A stretch of DNA of 64,000 bases from Acidobacteriota bacterium (GTDB lineage: Bacteria; Acidobacteriota; Blastocatellia; Pyrinomonadales; Pyrinomonadaceae): contig JAOAPY010000002.1 in assembly GCA_025463135.1 (NCBI GenBank), positions 1 to 64,000 of the forward strand, written 5' to 3'. The notes beneath the pieces were generated by a model. The model was not told the origin of the DNA. It did no database searches and worked only from the letters and a program-made list of their open reading frames with translations. A program made the position numbers and the translations under genes. Positions 41,949 through 52,749 of this stretch are shown piece after piece. Each line of letters starts with the position of its first letter. The first letter of the stretch is position 1.

Positions 41949-44900
41949 CTATGGACAGAGGGTGCCATCGCTTTCAAAGATCTCGATGGAGCCGAGATCG
42001 GCGAACTGACCTGTTTGGTCACGGAAGACAGTGGCCTCAATCCAGTAAACGTAATTGCTGAAATCAAAGTCAATGTTCGGCGCCAAACTGGCACTGGTAA
42101 AGACATTCCCGGCGCTTAAGCCATCGCTGTTGAAGGTAAAGGTGATGTCATTACCGCCAGTAAGAACACTGGTGCGATGGATCTCAAACTTCACCCGTGC
42201 ATGCGCACCCGCGTTATCGCTGTTGCGGAAGCGCACATAGACCACTGACTGCGTAGCGGGACAGAATGCGGAAATGCCCTGCGCGGCCGTGATGTTATAG
42301 CGCACGGTAGCCGTTCCCGTCAGACCATCCTTGAGTTTGAAAGCAAAGTCATCAAAACTCACCAGACTCGCACTGTCTTCATCGGGTGTCCCGGAGGAGC
42401 CGGTCGTGGTCCAGGAACGTGGTGGTTTAACGGTTACGGTGAAATTGCAACTCGAGCTGAGGCCACCGGTAGTATCCTCGCATCCATGGACATTCATCAC
42501 GATGTGCATGTTAGGAAAGCCCAGTGCAGTGGTTGTAGTCGGACTATTAATACCGCAATCCGGCGCGCTGAGATAAGAAGGGCCAGTCTCGGGCGCCGCA
42601 TTGGAACCGATAAAGAACAGGTTCCCGGCGGCCGTGCCGTCAGGCGTGAATAGCTCAACCACCAACTCAGAGCCGGCCGGCACATCGGCGTTGATGGGAA
42701 TATTGAGAATCGTTCCTGACTGGTCCGCCACGTTAAGCGACACACTGGTCAGGAAGTTAAGAGTGCCTCCTGGGAATGCACCCCCCGTGTTTGTGTGCAG
42801 GAGCAGGGTAACCTGCTGTCCACCTACTCCCGCCGGTGCGTGGCCGCCTTTGCGTTGCGTGGCTGAACGGTTGTTACGGGAAACGGTCGACGGTCCTCTC
42901 GTCGGGGCCATTGCGCCGCCTGAGGACGCCTGCTCGATGCCAATGTCCACTGATTGCACATGATACGTGTTGTTGATTGAGAACGACGGCAGACTGAATG
43001 CTCGCCAGTAATGATTGTCGGTGTGTCCGACTCCATTGTTGCAGGAAACAGAATTATTCGGAGTAATCGCCTGACTACTTGAATGCGTGATCGTCTTGCT
43101 GGTGCAACTCGTGCCTCCTGCCGTGCAAGTGACCGTGGTTACCCCGATCGGGAAGAATGATCCTGACGCCGGATTGCACACCGGGGCGGGCGCTCCGGGA
43201 CAATTGTCCGTCACGGTTGGCGCCGGGTAGTCTACGTTGGCGCCGTCAAATCCGGGCGCGGCGGGTACGGAAATATTCGCCGGGCAGGTAATGCTCGGTG
43301 GTTGCGTGTCGTTAACTGTAACCGTAAATGTGCAAGTCGAATCCGGACTGTTAGCACTTGCATCACTGGCCGTGCAGGTAACGGTCGTGGTACCGACAGG
43401 GAAGAATGATCCCGACGCGGGCGAGCAATTGACCGTTGCCCCTGGACAATTATCACTGACAGTCGGTGCCGGATAATTAACTGTGGCGCCACATTGGTTC
43501 GGATCATTTGACTGCGTGATGTTGGCCGGGCAAGTGATGGTTGGAGCTTGTGTATCCTGCACCGTCACTGTGAACGAGCACGTGGGACCGGCGGTTGTAC
43601 TGCAGTTCACCGTGGTTGTGCCTACTGGGAAGAACGATCCGGACGCGGGCGAACAAGTAACCGCGCCGCAGGTCCCGGACGATGTTGGCGCCGCATAAGT
43701 GACGACCGCTCCGCATTGGTTCGCATCATTCGCTTGCGTGATGTTTGCCGGACAGGTAATCGAACACGCCGCGCATTGCGCGCCGGCGTCGGTGTCGCAG
43801 ACGAGGCCCGCCACATTAACGCTATAGCCGCTGCAACCCGTGCCGGCGGTTATTTCCTGAACGTTAACGACCAACGCGGCGTTGGCAGGCACGTTGACCT
43901 GGAACGAATTGGTTGGAGCCGGACTGCCGCCGGGGTCTCCAAGGTAATTCGTGCACAGAGCCGTCCCGTTAAAGCTGGTCAGATAAGCCACTGTAATGAT
44001 CGGATTAGTGGCGGATGAACACGTTGCCGTGGTCGTGATGGTGACACAAGCCGCCGTGGGACCATTGGTAAATGTGTAAAGGTCGTACGCGTGCTGGGCT
44101 GTATCGCCGGCAATTGCGCCGGGACAGACCTTGGTTACGCCGCAAGAAGCCGTAACAGCATCGCGTCCCATGCGCCCGGTCTGCGTCGGGTCGCCGGCAG
44201 CCAGAACGCCATTGACTGTCGTGGACGAACAGGCGCAGGTCGGTAGGGTAAAGTTAATCGCATTCGAGCCGCCGGCGTAGGTTACCGTCAGTGTGAAAAC
44301 TATCGGAGTTCCGCAAACAAAGCTCGGCGAAGTGCTTACTGAGAAGGGAACGGTGTTTGTCCCGTTGCTTCCAACGGTTATGTTTGGATAGGGCGAGTTA
44401 GGTTGCGAGATAGTCACGTTCGGAGTGCTGGTAGACAGCACCGCCGTCACATTACTGGCGGTAAGGCACCCGATGTCAGTTATCGTAACGTTCAGGTTGT
44501 TGCACTCGTCCTTATCGATAACTCCGTTGCCGTTCCCACCGGATATAGCACTCGAAACAAGAGCGGTCTTCGGTGTGCCAGTTAGACAAGCGTTTTGGGT
44601 AGTCGTGGCGCCATTATTAATTGTCAGGTTAAATGGACCAGCAGTACCACAGCTGTGTGGCGCGGAAGAAATGGTGACCGTATAGCTGCCTGGCGCCAGG
44701 TTCATTGAGTAAGTGCCATTGGGGAGAGTCGTGGTAGAGAATCCAGCCGAAGGCCCGCCGGAAACGGTCACTGTGGCCCCGTCCAACGGAACGCCGCTGT
44801 CGCAGGCGGTGATTGTTCCTGCCAATGTTCCCTGTGCGGGAGCATTACAGGTCGCGAACTTAAAGGTACCACCTCTCGTGCGCCAGTTGAAGGTGGAAGC

Positions 44901-46715
44901 AGTCGTGGTGTAGTACTCGCTTGTAAACCAGAATGTGCAATCGTCTTTGGGATCAACCTGCAAGGCGCTGTAATCTCCCCAGCGATTGGTTGTGCCGCGC
45001 TGCACGCCAGTGCCCGCGAACAAAACGCCCTCACCCTGGAAAAGGCCGCCCGAAGGATCGTTGAATGCACGCGCCGCATAATTCAGCGAAGGGAAATGCG
45101 CAGCTGTAACACCGGACAGGGAGTAGCCCACGGCCAAATTATCCTGACTATCAATGGCGGCACTGCCCAGCCAGCGATTATCGCCGCTGGCGCCATTTCC
45201 CGCTCCGGGCGCAAAGGTCGCCTGCTCGGCAACAGCATAAGGCGCCGCCGGCGAGGCTTTGCGTAACTCGAAGTAGCGGAAGCCGGCTTGATAGGTGGCG
45301 GCACTGCTTGGTGTCACTCCGCTCACGTTGACAGTAAAGTTGGCCACCAGCGACTCGGTGCCGCCGCGATTGAAATACTGAAGACGGTACATCGTATCCG
45401 TGGAAATAGAGTCGAGTCTGTCGGTCGCGTTATTCCCAGCCGGCGGTGGCTGCTCGATGTCGCCGCGCCCCCCGGGATTTCGTCCATCAAAGGCCGCCAG
45501 GGCCAAGGGCGCCGCATAAGTGCTTTCGGGCCGTTCGGTAAAAGTAGAATTTGCTGGAGTGTTGAAGTCCGCGTGGAAGTCAAACAGTCTTAAGCCGTCC
45601 GCCGGATCACCAAACTGATCGTCGGTGAAATAAAGGAAGGTGTTGGGTGCGCCCGCCGGTGGTGGTAGTAGACCATCGTGGTCAGAAGGCAACATGCCGA
45701 AAATGCCTTCGGGGTGCGAGGCCAGGTCCAGATTGAAATAGATGGCGGTTGCCGTCGGATCGCCAATCAACATCTTGGATCGTTGAAAAGAAAAAACGCC
45801 GCCGCCGTCGAATGATCCGCCGTTGTTGAACTGATTGGTTGTCATGTAGTAGCCATCCGGCCACACACCGAGCTTTGGATAATCGGGAAACTCGGTACCC
45901 GGTAAGACGAAGTCGTAGAGAAAGTAAGCTCCGGTCGGATCCGGACTCTTCGAGATGGCGACGCACTCGTGATAGGGCGGAGTAGTCTGGCTGGTAAAGG
46001 CAAATTGAGTGAGAAGCCAACGATTGGCCAAACGATCGTAGAGCACCACCGGATCGCCGTTATTATTAACGGAACAGATACCGCCTAAAGCGCCAAATAA
46101 ACTGCTTTGCGTGAAAGCCGCCCCGCGCGCGTTGCCATTCTTATCCCAGATTCGCACCCGATTGTTCACAGTCTGCACGTAATCATTCGGGCCAACATCA
46201 CCATTGGTATCAGGCGGCGCGACGGAGTTGCCCTCGTCAGCGGCGTCGATGCCCTCGAAGGTAAGTGAAGGACCGGGAAGTACGGTTGGACTCAGCGGTC
46301 CCTTTTTGGATCTTAAAGAAGTCTGCAATGCGCCATCCACGGAAAGCCCGGGCAGGTTTGCACGCACCTCGGTACTATTAAGAGGATTGATCTCGCGGCC
46401 CTCCGTTTCACCCTCTTCTCTTTCCAGCTCTGCCGGACCAGGTTGATTGGCGGCAAGGATGCGCTGGGCAGGGGAAAAAGTGCGCGCGGGCGCGCTTTCA
46501 GCGAATCCCGCGAGCCGGACGACTTCAGGAGCCGGCCCCGATTTTTGTGGCGCCATACTTCTTAGCTTCCCGCTTAAATCGCTTTCACCCGCAACGTTCG
46601 AATCTGTGTTTCCTCGCTTTTGACTGCCCCTTTGCGCTTCACTGCGTTGAAAGAAGAGTGTCGAAACCAGTAATACAAGAATGCCTAAGATGATCAATCC
46701 GCGATAGCGACTCAT
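41949..46715 (-). CDS. Giant secreted HYR-domain protein
   Basis: 1588 residues with a signal peptide (LIILGILVLLVSTLFFQRSEAQ). An N-terminal region (about 120-620) resembles a beta-propeller-like domain with PPDTNGDVGPNDYVQTVN. A carboxypeptidase-regulatory-like segment lies near 640-715 (LAGTITACDSGVPLDGATVTV), and three HYR repeats near 985-1190 (CPANIT, VNYPAPTVSDNCPG, FFPVGTTTVTC). A final 140-residue domain (about 1448-1588) is shared almost unchanged with the neighbouring gene product. It has no membrane anchor, so it is secreted or surface-bound by the last domain. It starts at ATG 46715 behind GGAGG. Confidence 0.85.
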   Translation of the reverse strand: MSRYRGLIILGILVLLVSTLFFQRSEAQRGSQKRGNTDSNVAGESDLSGKLRSMAPQKSGPAPEVVRLAGFAESAPARTFSPAQRILAANQPGPAELEREEGETEGREINPLNSTEVRANLPGLSVDGALQTSLRSKKGPLSPTVLPGPSLTFEGIDAADEGNSVAPPDTNGDVGPNDYVQTVNNRVRIWDKNGNARGAAFTQSSLFGALGGICSVNNNGDPVVLYDRLANRWLLTQFAFTSQTTPPYHECVAISKSPDPTGAYFLYDFVLPGTEFPDYPKLGVWPDGYYMTTNQFNNGGSFDGGGVFSFQRSKMLIGDPTATAIYFNLDLASHPEGIFGMLPSDHDGLLPPPAGAPNTFLYFTDDQFGDPADGLRLFDFHADFNTPANSTFTERPESTYAAPLALAAFDGRNPGGRGDIEQPPPAGNNATDRLDSISTDTMYRLQYFNRGGTESLVANFTVNVSGVTPSSAATYQAGFRYFELRKASPAAPYAVAEQATFAPGAGNGASGDNRWLGSAAIDSQDNLAVGYSLSGVTAAHFPSLNYAARAFNDPSGGLFQGEGVLFAGTGVQRGTTNRWGDYSALQVDPKDDCTFWFTSEYYTTTASTFNWRTRGGTFKFATCNAPAQGTLAGTITACDSGVPLDGATVTVSGGPSAGFSTTTLPNGTYSMNLAPGSYTVTISSAPHSCGTAGPFNLTINNGATTTQNACLTGTPKTALVSSAISGGNGNGVIDKDECNNLNVTITDIGCLTASNVTAVLSTSTPNVTISQPNSPYPNITVGSNGTNTVPFSVSTSPSFVCGTPIVFTLTVTYAGGSNAINFTLPTCACSSTTVNGVLAAGDPTQTGRMGRDAVTASCGVTKVCPGAIAGDTAQHAYDLYTFTNGPTAACVTITTTATCSSATNPIITVAYLTSFNGTALCTNYLGDPGGSPAPTNSFQVNVPANAALVVNVQEITAGTGCSGYSVNVAGLVCDTDAGAQCAACSITCPANITQANDANQCGAVVTYAAPTSSGTCGAVTCSPASGSFFPVGTTTVNCSTTAGPTCSFTVTVQDTQAPTITCPANITQSNDPNQCGATVNYPAPTVSDNCPGATVNCSPASGSFFPVGTTTVTCTASDASANSPDSTCTFTVTVNDTQPPSITCPANISVPAAPGFDGANVDYPAPTVTDNCPGAPAPVCNPASGSFFPIGVTTVTCTAGGTSCTSKTITHSSSQAITPNNSVSCNNGVGHTDNHYWRAFSLPSFSINNTYHVQSVDIGIEQASSGGAMAPTRGPSTVSRNNRSATQRKGGHAPAGVGGQQVTLLLHTNTGGAFPGGTLNFLTSVSLNVADQSGTILNIPINADVPAGSELVVELFTPDGTAAGNLFFIGSNAAPETGPSYLSAPDCGINSPTTTTALGFPNMHIVMNVHGCEDTTGGLSSSCNFTVTVKPPRSWTTTGSSGTPDEDSASLVSFDDFAFKLKDGLTGTATVRYNITAAQGISAFCPATQSVVYVRFRNSDNAGAHARVKFEIHRTSVLTGGNDITFTFNSDGLSAGNVFTSASLAPNIDFDFSNYVYWIEATVFRDQTGQFADLGSIEIFESDGTLCP

Positions 46716-47067
46716 TTACCGACCTCCGTGATGTATGGGCCAATATTTTTTGGTTTTGCAGGACTTAAGATCGCTCGCCATATTGCATTTACTTCACTGC
46801 CGTCACTTGTGCAATTTCTGGCGAACCTGAACAGGCTTATTGCAAGCGGCGCTCATGCGGGGGCGATTGACGACTATTTCTTTGAATGACAGCGAAGGAG
46901 TCTATTTGATTGAGAGGAAAGGGTCAACGGAAATCGACTCATGAGCCAAACAACTCGCAGGTGAAGGCGAGGAAAGACCGATCAGTTGCTCCTATGTCGG
47001 TGAAGAAAAAGAAAAGGGCGAGGTCACCTTGGAAGTGACCTCGCCCGGGGTTAGTGGTTAGAGCAAG
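46716..47067. other. 352-bp intergenic region
   Basis: Contains the terminator of the upstream minus-strand gene (47003-47046) and the leader of the 41949-46715 gene. No gene and no clear promoter pair are seen. Confidence 0.6.
47003..47046 (-). terminator. Rho-independent terminator
   Basis: Stem GGGCGAGGTCAC (47016-47027) with complement at 47035-47046 and a 7-base loop; on the minus strand the stem is followed by CTTTTCTTTTTCTTC. It ends transcription of the P-domain gene. Confidence 0.92.
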
Positions 47068-50000
47068 CTACGGACAGGGTGTGCCCAGGCTTTCGTAGAT
47101 CTGTATGTCGCCCAGATCCGCGAACTGCGTAGTCTGGTCGCGGAAGATCGTGCCCTCGACCCAGTAGACGTAGTTGCTGAAGTCAAAGTCAATGCTCGGA
47201 GCGGCACTGACCGTTGTAAAGGCATTGCCGGCGCCCACTCCATTGCTGTTGAAGGAGTAAATGATGTCATTGCCACCATTCAGAACGCTGGTGCGGTGAA
47301 TCTCGAACTTCACCTGTGCGTGCGTGCCCGTGTTATCGCTGTTGCGGAAACGCACGTTGACCACCGATTGCGTAGCCGGACAGTAAGCGGAAACGCCCTG
47401 CACAGCCGTGATGTTATAGCGCACCGTGGCCGTGCCTGTTAGTCCGTCTTTCAGTTGGGCTGCAAAGTCATCAAAGCTGACTATGCTGGAACTGTCTTCA
47501 TCCGCGGTGCCGGTTGCGCCCGTTGAACTCCAATACCGTGGCGGATGTACCGTCACCGTGAAGTTGCAACTGGGACCGGAAGTAGTCGTGCAGGTCACCG
47601 TCGTGGTGCCCACCGGGAAGAACGAACCCGACGCCGGAGAGCAGTTGACCGTGCCGCACGAACCGGTAGTGGTAGGCGCGGGGTAATTGACGACAGCGCC
47701 GTTCTGGCCTGGGTCAGGACCGCGGGAGATATTGGCCGGACAGGTAATCGAACATGAGCCGCACAGGTTGCCCCGCACGGTCAGTGTGTACTGGCCGCCC
47801 GTCTCCCCTGGATTCGTGGTATGAACCACCAGCACGACGCTGTGACCGCTCGGTACCACGAAAGACATGTTGGTCTGAGCTGGCGGCGAGCCGCTGCTAA
47901 GTCCCGGATCTGCCAGGTAATTGGTGCAGATGTTTGCGGGATTGTAGCTATCGAGGTAAGCGTTCACCTGATAGTTTGCACCCGAGGCCGGAATAACGTC
48001 CAGGCTGGCCAGGGTACAGGCATCCGCGCCGCTATTGTTTGCGAACGTGTATGCGTCATAGGCTCGTGCGTTTGCCGGGTCGAAGATGAGACAGCTCTTG
48101 GGAGCCGCACAACTGCTCGAAATCCCGTTGCGGTTGAGTCGACCGGTTTGATTACCGGTGGTGAAAGTATGGTCAGGACTGCCACTGCCCAAAGTGCCGT
48201 GGATGGTAGTAGTGGGGCAGGTAAAGACCTGGCAATTGATGGTAGTCGTCAAGCTACCGGTGTCTCCAGCAAAACCGCCGGACTGGATCTTGTAGGTCTT
48301 ACCCGGTGCCGCAATGAAGGTCAGGCTGGATTGGAACCCATCGCCGCACGAGTCGTCATTGCAGGCGACTGCGACGAAGGTATTGAAGTCGCAGGCGGCG
48401 CCGGTCTGTTCCCAAACCTGAATCGCCGTATCGAAATCACTGGTGCAGGTAGCGACCGTCACCAGTATGTCATTGGCGGTTGTGTTGGTATAGCTGTACC
48501 AGACGGACGCACCTTGATCGGTGCAAGTCGACTGCGGCTCACCCACCTGATCGGTGGCGTTGGTTGTGTCCCGCGTGTCAGTGAAGCCGCAATTTGCCGG
48601 CGTCACATTGATGGCGTTGGCGCAGTCATCGTTGGCGGGAGCTGTCCCACCAACGGGAGCCGTCACAGTTACCGTAAAGGAGCACGCGGCAGCGTTTGCT
48701 CCCGTCACGTGCACCGTGGTGGTGCCCACCGGGAAGGTTGAGCCGGAAGGTACGTCGTAACCCAGCACACCGCAAGCTCCAGTCGGAGTTGCCGCCGGAT
48801 AGTTGACGACCGCGCTGGTGCCACCGCCGTCAGCTGGGACGGTGATGTTAGCCGGGCAGCTGACTGTACACGTTTGCGTGTTACATACGGGCTGCGTGGA
48901 AATCAGTGTCAGGTCCCAGCCACCGGCGAAGGTGCCGATGTCCGTACCTGCGTCATCGACCACGTAAAGGCTCCAGGTCCCATTCGGGTTGAGCCCGTTG
49001 AACACTGCAAGTGTGTCTGTGCCCGCCGTAGCCGGAGTCAGATAGGGCGCGGCCGGTGCGGGAGCGGGGAACACGTCCCCGGTGCCGTAATTGGTCGGCT
49101 TGAAGGAACCAGTGGCCGGCGGAGTGCCGCTGCTTGGCAGGAGCGCCGCCGCAGTGTCGTCAAACGTATAGGTCTGGCCGGTCCAGTCAGTGCCGCCAAT
49201 CACATCAGACATCACGATGAACTTCACGCCGGTTGGACCGACGAGCAGCACGTCGACATCGGATGGGAACGTGTGACTAATCTGCTTGAGCGTGACCTTG
49301 ACCTGGGTTACAGGGGCAGTCACCCCGGCAACCGCAATGTTTGCCGGATAGGGAGTCGCAGGCGCTCCCGTCGTAGCTCCGGTGCCCGTTGCCGGAATCA
49401 CGATTGCCGTCGCGTTCGAGAAGGTCTGCGTACTGGTGCTCGTCGTACCCAACTGGAACGTATACGCCACCGTACCAAGGTTGACCGCCCCATCCTGTAG
49501 TTGCAGGGTTGCGGTGACAGTGCCGCCACAGGCGCCGCTGACAACGAACGTGAATGGCCGGGACACAGCAGGGCCGGCCGCAACCACGACGCCGTAATTG
49601 GCGGAGGTTGTCACCGGTGTTACCCCACCGCTGTTTTGCAGAGTACCCACGAGGTTTGTCGTGTTGCCGTCGCCGGTGTTGATGATTGGCAAATTGGCCG
49701 TTACCGTTTCGCCCGGATCTGGTGCGTTGTTGGCGGGAGCAATACTTTCTGCTACGAGTACAGCAGCGCCGCCGGAAGCAATCACCGGCGTACCGACCAC
49801 ACCACAACAGATGTATGGTTGTCTCGAGATTTCGAGCGTGACGCAACCGACAGTGCCCGTGTCGAGCGCCGCCGCGTCGCTAACGCGGAGTTTCCATGTG
49901 CCGGTGATGGTCTTGCCGTTAAATGCCGACAGCGGCGTCTCGGGTTTGAACGTGCCTGCAAAAGGCGGCACGCCGGTCGAGATCGAATTTGCGGCCGCGT

Positions 50001-52749
50001 CGTCAAAGATGGTTGGCGTGCCGGCGCAATCGTTGGTGCCCGTACCGTAGTTGTCGCCTCCGTCGTTCGGGTTGGAGCGTTGGGCCGCCAGCGTGACGAT
50101 TGTGTTGTCCGGCGCAACCAGTGCGATGGTTACGTCCCCATCGAACGTATGGTTCAGACGAACGCGAACATTCACGTCGGAGACAGCGCCGGTCGCGGCG
50201 ATATTGATTGGAACGTCGACCGAGCTCAGGTCGGGAATCGCAACGGCGATGTTGCCGGTCGAGTAAAGGGCCGTGCTCGGAGCGCCCAGCGTACCGGTGC
50301 GAAGGCTGTAAACAACATTGCCGTAATTCGTCGCACCGTCCTGTAGTTGCAGCGTCATGTCAACGATATTGCCGCATGTGGCGCTGACGGTGAACGTAAA
50401 CGGTCGCACGACGGCAGGTGAGCCCTGCGCAACTGCGCCGTAGTTCTGCGGGCCTGAGGGGGACGATACGCCGCCCACTGCCAGCAGGGTTGCAACCAGA
50501 TTAGTCGTGGTGGCGCCGGAGCCGCCGTTATTAGCGATCGGGAGATTGACCGTTACCGTCTCGCCCGGATCCAGGGCGCTGTTTGCCGGGGCGCAACTCT
50601 CAGCGGTGATCGCCGGCGTGCCGGGTTGCAACAGGTTCTGCGGTACGAGCGCGACGTTTTGCGTAGTCGTGTTGCCCGTAGTGATCGTGACGGTGGGGAC
50701 CGTGGCGGTCACATAGCCGGTGGCTGAGACCGTCTCAGTGTAAGTACCTGAACCGATTGGGTCGATACTGTAGATACCGCTGGCGTTTGAGTTTCGGATG
50801 AATGGACCGGCTACAACGCTCGCATTCGCAATCGGCGCGCCCCCCACTGTGCTCGTGATCGTGCCGTTCAGAATACCTTTTTGCACGGCGGGACAGGGAC
50901 CGAATTGGAATGAGCCTACGCGTGTATGCCAGCGAGTATTATCAGGGGCTGACGCGCCGGTGACATATTCCTGCGTGTACCAGAAGGTACAGTCGTCGAG
51001 GGGGTCGACCGTCAGATCGCTGTAGTCACCCCAACGGCCGGACGAGTGCGTCTGGGAACTGGTGCCGGCCACAAGTATTGCCTCTCCCTGTCCCAGGCTG
51101 CCCGCCGGATCGCCTGCCAGACGGCCGGCGTAACGAATTGACGGGAAAACTGTTGCGCTCGAGACGGAGTAGCCAACTGCCTGGCTGCCCGCCGCATTGA
51201 GCGCCGTACTGCCCATCCAACGATTTGAAGTGTCCCCGACACCGCCTGCCATGGTCGCTTGCTCATGCACCGACCAGGCCCCCGCCGGAGTAGTCTTCTG
51301 TATCTCGTAATAACGTACACCGGCACGGAACGCCGGGTTTACCGCCGCATTGACGGTGTGATTCATGACCAGTGATTCGTGAGAACCAAAGTTTCGATAG
51401 GCCAGACGAAACATCAGGCGGTCGGAAATTGCATCGACCGCAATGCCCGCCGGTGGTTGTGGTATGACGTTGCGCGAGCCAGAGGGAACTTCGCGCGGAT
51501 CGAAGGCCGCCACGGCCAGCGGACTGCCGGTGCGTTCCGTGACGGTTGAGTTAGCCGGAACCGCAAAATCCGCGTGGAAATCAAAGATGCGCAAACTGTC
51601 AGTCGCACCGAACTCGTCAGCGTCGAACTGTATGACAGGAGCGGCAGCGCCCGACGGTGGTGGGACAAAGCCGTCAATGTCGGCAGGCAACATACCGCCG
51701 AACAGGCAGGCCGCTGGACAACCATCAGCCTTGTCGAAATAAATGAAACTGGCCGACGGATCGCCCGCGATCATTTTGGTGCGATCGAAAGCAAAAAGAC
51801 CAGCGCCTAAAAATTGCGTGCCGGCCTGGTTAAACTGATTGTCGGTCATGTAGTAGCCGTCGGCCCAGACGCCAAAATGCGGATAGTCGTTGAACTTGTT
51901 GTTCGGCATCATAAAATCATAGAGATAGTATGCGCCGGTCGGATCGCCCGTTTTAGAGATGGCGATCAACTGGTGGTTGTTTGGGTTCGCCACCGTGCAG
52001 AATTGTGACAGCAGCCAGCGATCGGCCATTTGGTCATACATCACGATCGGATCGCCACTCTCATCGCCGGCGCAGGGGCCCGGAATCGTGGCCCAGATGG
52101 CGCCGATACTGGTTAGCGCGATCAGGGGTGTCCCGGTGCGGTTATAGATTCGGTAGGCGCTGTTGACCATTTGCACAAAGTGGTTTGGCCCGATCTCGCC
52201 GACAGTGTCGGGAGGTAAAAACCCCTGACCCGGCAGCGCGGTCGTGTCAGTGAGGGAAATGGTTTCGAAACTCACCGTTGGCCCGGGCATCACCTGAGGT
52301 GCCAGAGTGCCGTTCAGCTTACCTGCGGGTACACGGGCCAAAGCAGCGTCGGGAGCAGATTTGGCGTCCGGATCGACCTTGCGAATAATCTCGCGATTCA
52401 TGTCGTTCTTGACGAACAGTTGCTCTTCCAAAGATTCAACCGTACGTCCGCCTTTTTGCCCGTCACTCAGGGCATTCTCTTCGCGCTTCTCTTCCCGGTT
52501 CCTGATATTTACCTGGGAGGTATCTGTTACGGTCTTTTGCGACTGGGCCAGCTCTCTAACGGTCGGAGACTCGCCAAAGTAAACGGCCTTGGAGGAGCGC
52601 GGGCCTGATGACTTCTGCTGTACTGCGGTCTTCCCGGTCTCTTCTGACTTACCTGACTGTCCGGTTTTTGTCGCACCGCTGAGCGGTGCCAAAATCAACG
52701 CCGCCAGTAACAACGCGAAGGTCATACAGAGCCAAAATAACTTTCTCAT
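47068..52749 (-). CDS. Giant secreted P-domain/HYR protein
   Basis: 1893 residues from ATG 52749, nine bases after AAGGAG; an upstream frame is open but lacks a signal at its start. The signal peptide is LFWLCMTFALLLAALILAP. Domains: N-terminal part related to the neighbouring gene (PPDTVGEIGPNHFVQMVN), a carboxypeptidase-like module near 650-720, two proprotein-convertase P-domains (about 830-980 and 1136-1283), two HYR repeats (about 1303-1353 and 1665-1730), and the shared C-terminal domain (about 1753-1893). The genes are tandem paralogues that differ by gain or loss of modules. Extracellular adhesion or degradation is likely, but no protease domain is seen. Confidence 0.85.
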   Translation of the reverse strand: MRKLFWLCMTFALLLAALILAPLSGATKTGQSGKSEETGKTAVQQKSSGPRSSKAVYFGESPTVRELAQSQKTVTDTSQVNIRNREEKREENALSDGQKGGRTVESLEEQLFVKNDMNREIIRKVDPDAKSAPDAALARVPAGKLNGTLAPQVMPGPTVSFETISLTDTTALPGQGFLPPDTVGEIGPNHFVQMVNSAYRIYNRTGTPLIALTSIGAIWATIPGPCAGDESGDPIVMYDQMADRWLLSQFCTVANPNNHQLIAISKTGDPTGAYYLYDFMMPNNKFNDYPHFGVWADGYYMTDNQFNQAGTQFLGAGLFAFDRTKMIAGDPSASFIYFDKADGCPAACLFGGMLPADIDGFVPPPSGAAAPVIQFDADEFGATDSLRIFDFHADFAVPANSTVTERTGSPLAVAAFDPREVPSGSRNVIPQPPAGIAVDAISDRLMFRLAYRNFGSHESLVMNHTVNAAVNPAFRAGVRYYEIQKTTPAGAWSVHEQATMAGGVGDTSNRWMGSTALNAAGSQAVGYSVSSATVFPSIRYAGRLAGDPAGSLGQGEAILVAGTSSQTHSSGRWGDYSDLTVDPLDDCTFWYTQEYVTGASAPDNTRWHTRVGSFQFGPCPAVQKGILNGTITSTVGGAPIANASVVAGPFIRNSNASGIYSIDPIGSGTYTETVSATGYVTATVPTVTITTGNTTTQNVALVPQNLLQPGTPAITAESCAPANSALDPGETVTVNLPIANNGGSGATTTNLVATLLAVGGVSSPSGPQNYGAVAQGSPAVVRPFTFTVSATCGNIVDMTLQLQDGATNYGNVVYSLRTGTLGAPSTALYSTGNIAVAIPDLSSVDVPINIAATGAVSDVNVRVRLNHTFDGDVTIALVAPDNTIVTLAAQRSNPNDGGDNYGTGTNDCAGTPTIFDDAAANSISTGVPPFAGTFKPETPLSAFNGKTITGTWKLRVSDAAALDTGTVGCVTLEISRQPYICCGVVGTPVIASGGAAVLVAESIAPANNAPDPGETVTANLPIINTGDGNTTNLVGTLQNSGGVTPVTTSANYGVVVAAGPAVSRPFTFVVSGACGGTVTATLQLQDGAVNLGTVAYTFQLGTTSTSTQTFSNATAIVIPATGTGATTGAPATPYPANIAVAGVTAPVTQVKVTLKQISHTFPSDVDVLLVGPTGVKFIVMSDVIGGTDWTGQTYTFDDTAAALLPSSGTPPATGSFKPTNYGTGDVFPAPAPAAPYLTPATAGTDTLAVFNGLNPNGTWSLYVVDDAGTDIGTFAGGWDLTLISTQPVCNTQTCTVSCPANITVPADGGGTSAVVNYPAATPTGACGVLGYDVPSGSTFPVGTTTVHVTGANAAACSFTVTVTAPVGGTAPANDDCANAINVTPANCGFTDTRDTTNATDQVGEPQSTCTDQGASVWYSYTNTTANDILVTVATCTSDFDTAIQVWEQTGAACDFNTFVAVACNDDSCGDGFQSSLTFIAAPGKTYKIQSGGFAGDTGSLTTTINCQVFTCPTTTIHGTLGSGSPDHTFTTGNQTGRLNRNGISSSCAAPKSCLIFDPANARAYDAYTFANNSGADACTLASLDVIPASGANYQVNAYLDSYNPANICTNYLADPGLSSGSPPAQTNMSFVVPSGHSVVLVVHTTNPGETGGQYTLTVRGNLCGSCSITCPANISRGPDPGQNGAVVNYPAPTTTGSCGTVNCSPASGSFFPVGTTTVTCTTTSGPSCNFTVTVHPPRYWSSTGATGTADEDSSSIVSFDDFAAQLKDGLTGTATVRYNITAVQGVSAYCPATQSVVNVRFRNSDNTGTHAQVKFEIHRTSVLNGGNDIIYSFNSNGVGAGNAFTTVSAAPSIDFDFSNYVYWVEGTIFRDQTTQFADLGDIQIYESLGTPCP

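Noticed and set aside
47821-48741. 306-residue plus-strand frame inside the P-domain gene
   Set aside because: It is an antisense shadow of a long repetitive coding sequence; no motif or ribosome-binding site.
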